DNA of 64,000 bases. Origin: Streptomyces xantholiticus. Its GTDB lineage: Bacteria > Actinomycetota > Actinomycetes > Streptomycetales > Streptomycetaceae. Shown piece after piece: positions 63,781 through 64,000 of the stretch. Numbering within the stretch: the stretch's first letter is position 1; every line of letters starts with the position of its first letter. Location: positions 62,001-126,000 of the forward strand of contig NZ_BMWB01000006.1 of NCBI RefSeq assembly GCF_014651015.1, written 5' to 3'. The translations under genes were made by a program, and so were the position numbers. The notes under the pieces were generated by a model that did not search any database, was not told the origin of the DNA, and saw only the letters and a program-made list of their open reading frames with translations.

Positions 63781-64000
63781 AACATCTCCTGGAGTTGGCT
63801 GGTTGAGCACGCAGTAAGCGCTGTCGGCGGACAGCATCGCCGGGCCCGGAGAATCGCGCCAGAGTGTGGGAGTGACGGACGGGAGAACACATGTGGCGCC
63901 TGGCGTTCGCGTGACACCGGCGTCCTGATGGAGCGTCAACCATCGCCCGGAGCAGGGCTTCCCCTGTTCGGCGCACCAGCCTCTGCCACCGACGGCGGTG

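Overview
This is chromosomal DNA from a high-GC actinomycete, almost certainly Streptomyces. The evidence is a full-length two-domain geosmin synthase, DUF397 and DUF6233 proteins, a TPR-type developmental regulator, a CU044_5270-family protein behind an ECF sigma factor, GTG/TTG starts with strong GGAGG sites, and near-uniform G/C third positions in the real genes. I saw no rRNA, tRNA or CRISPR array.

Layout. 1-9.2 kb: a regulator cut by the window edge, a phosphotransferase, a decayed SpoIIE-type phosphatase, a secreted amidase, geosmin synthase, and small conserved proteins. 9.2-15.7 kb: a steroid-catabolism block in two divergent arms (thiolase - thiolase - DUF35 - crotonase facing an acyl-CoA ligase, then a VOC protein). 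It matches the gene order Ltp3-Ltp4-Rv3521-EchA19-FadD19 that I recall from Mycobacterium tuberculosis, and a KstR-type palindrome lies between the arms. 15.7-26.3 kb: a giant helical protein, gene debris, a DUF6233 mini-operon with a duplicated small gene, and a TetR / CocE-hydrolase divergon.

26.3-30.4 kb is accessory DNA. A complete IS5-type element and an inverted fragment of the same element bracket an ECF sigma factor and its partner; a fused PPOX/integrase remnant and a frameshifted gene follow. 30.4-44.3 kb: acyl-CoA ligases, a penicillin-acylase-family enzyme, a Ca2+/H+ antiporter, a ligase/nitronate-monooxygenase pair, a Tat-secreted serine hydrolase, a CrtI-like oxidoreductase and a TPR-bearing Ser/Thr kinase. 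44.2-45.7 kb: an MpaB-type oxygenase and its divergent LysR regulator are both broken.

45.9-51.8 kb is the most novel segment: a co-directional set made of a duplicated-domain cytoplasmic protein, a secreted membrane-anchored protein with a PD-(D/E)XK nuclease signature, an overlapping Pro-rich multi-pass membrane protein, and a helical-repeat protein. 51.8-55.1 kb: a truncated chimeric integrase, a small protein, a UvrA fragment, and an orphan TerY-like vWA protein. 55.3-59 kb: a FadE26-like acyl-CoA dehydrogenase with a second KstR-type site, a serine hydrolase and a HIBCH-type hydrolase. 59-64 kb: a phosphatase with an internal deletion, a very GC-rich spacer, and a large secreted phosphodiester-glycosidase/metallophosphoesterase.

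Functionally, the acyl-CoA genes at 9-16, 30-38 and 55-59 kb look like a dispersed sterol/fatty-acyl degradation set under shared TetR-family operators. The rest is a mosaic with an unusual number of decaying genes.
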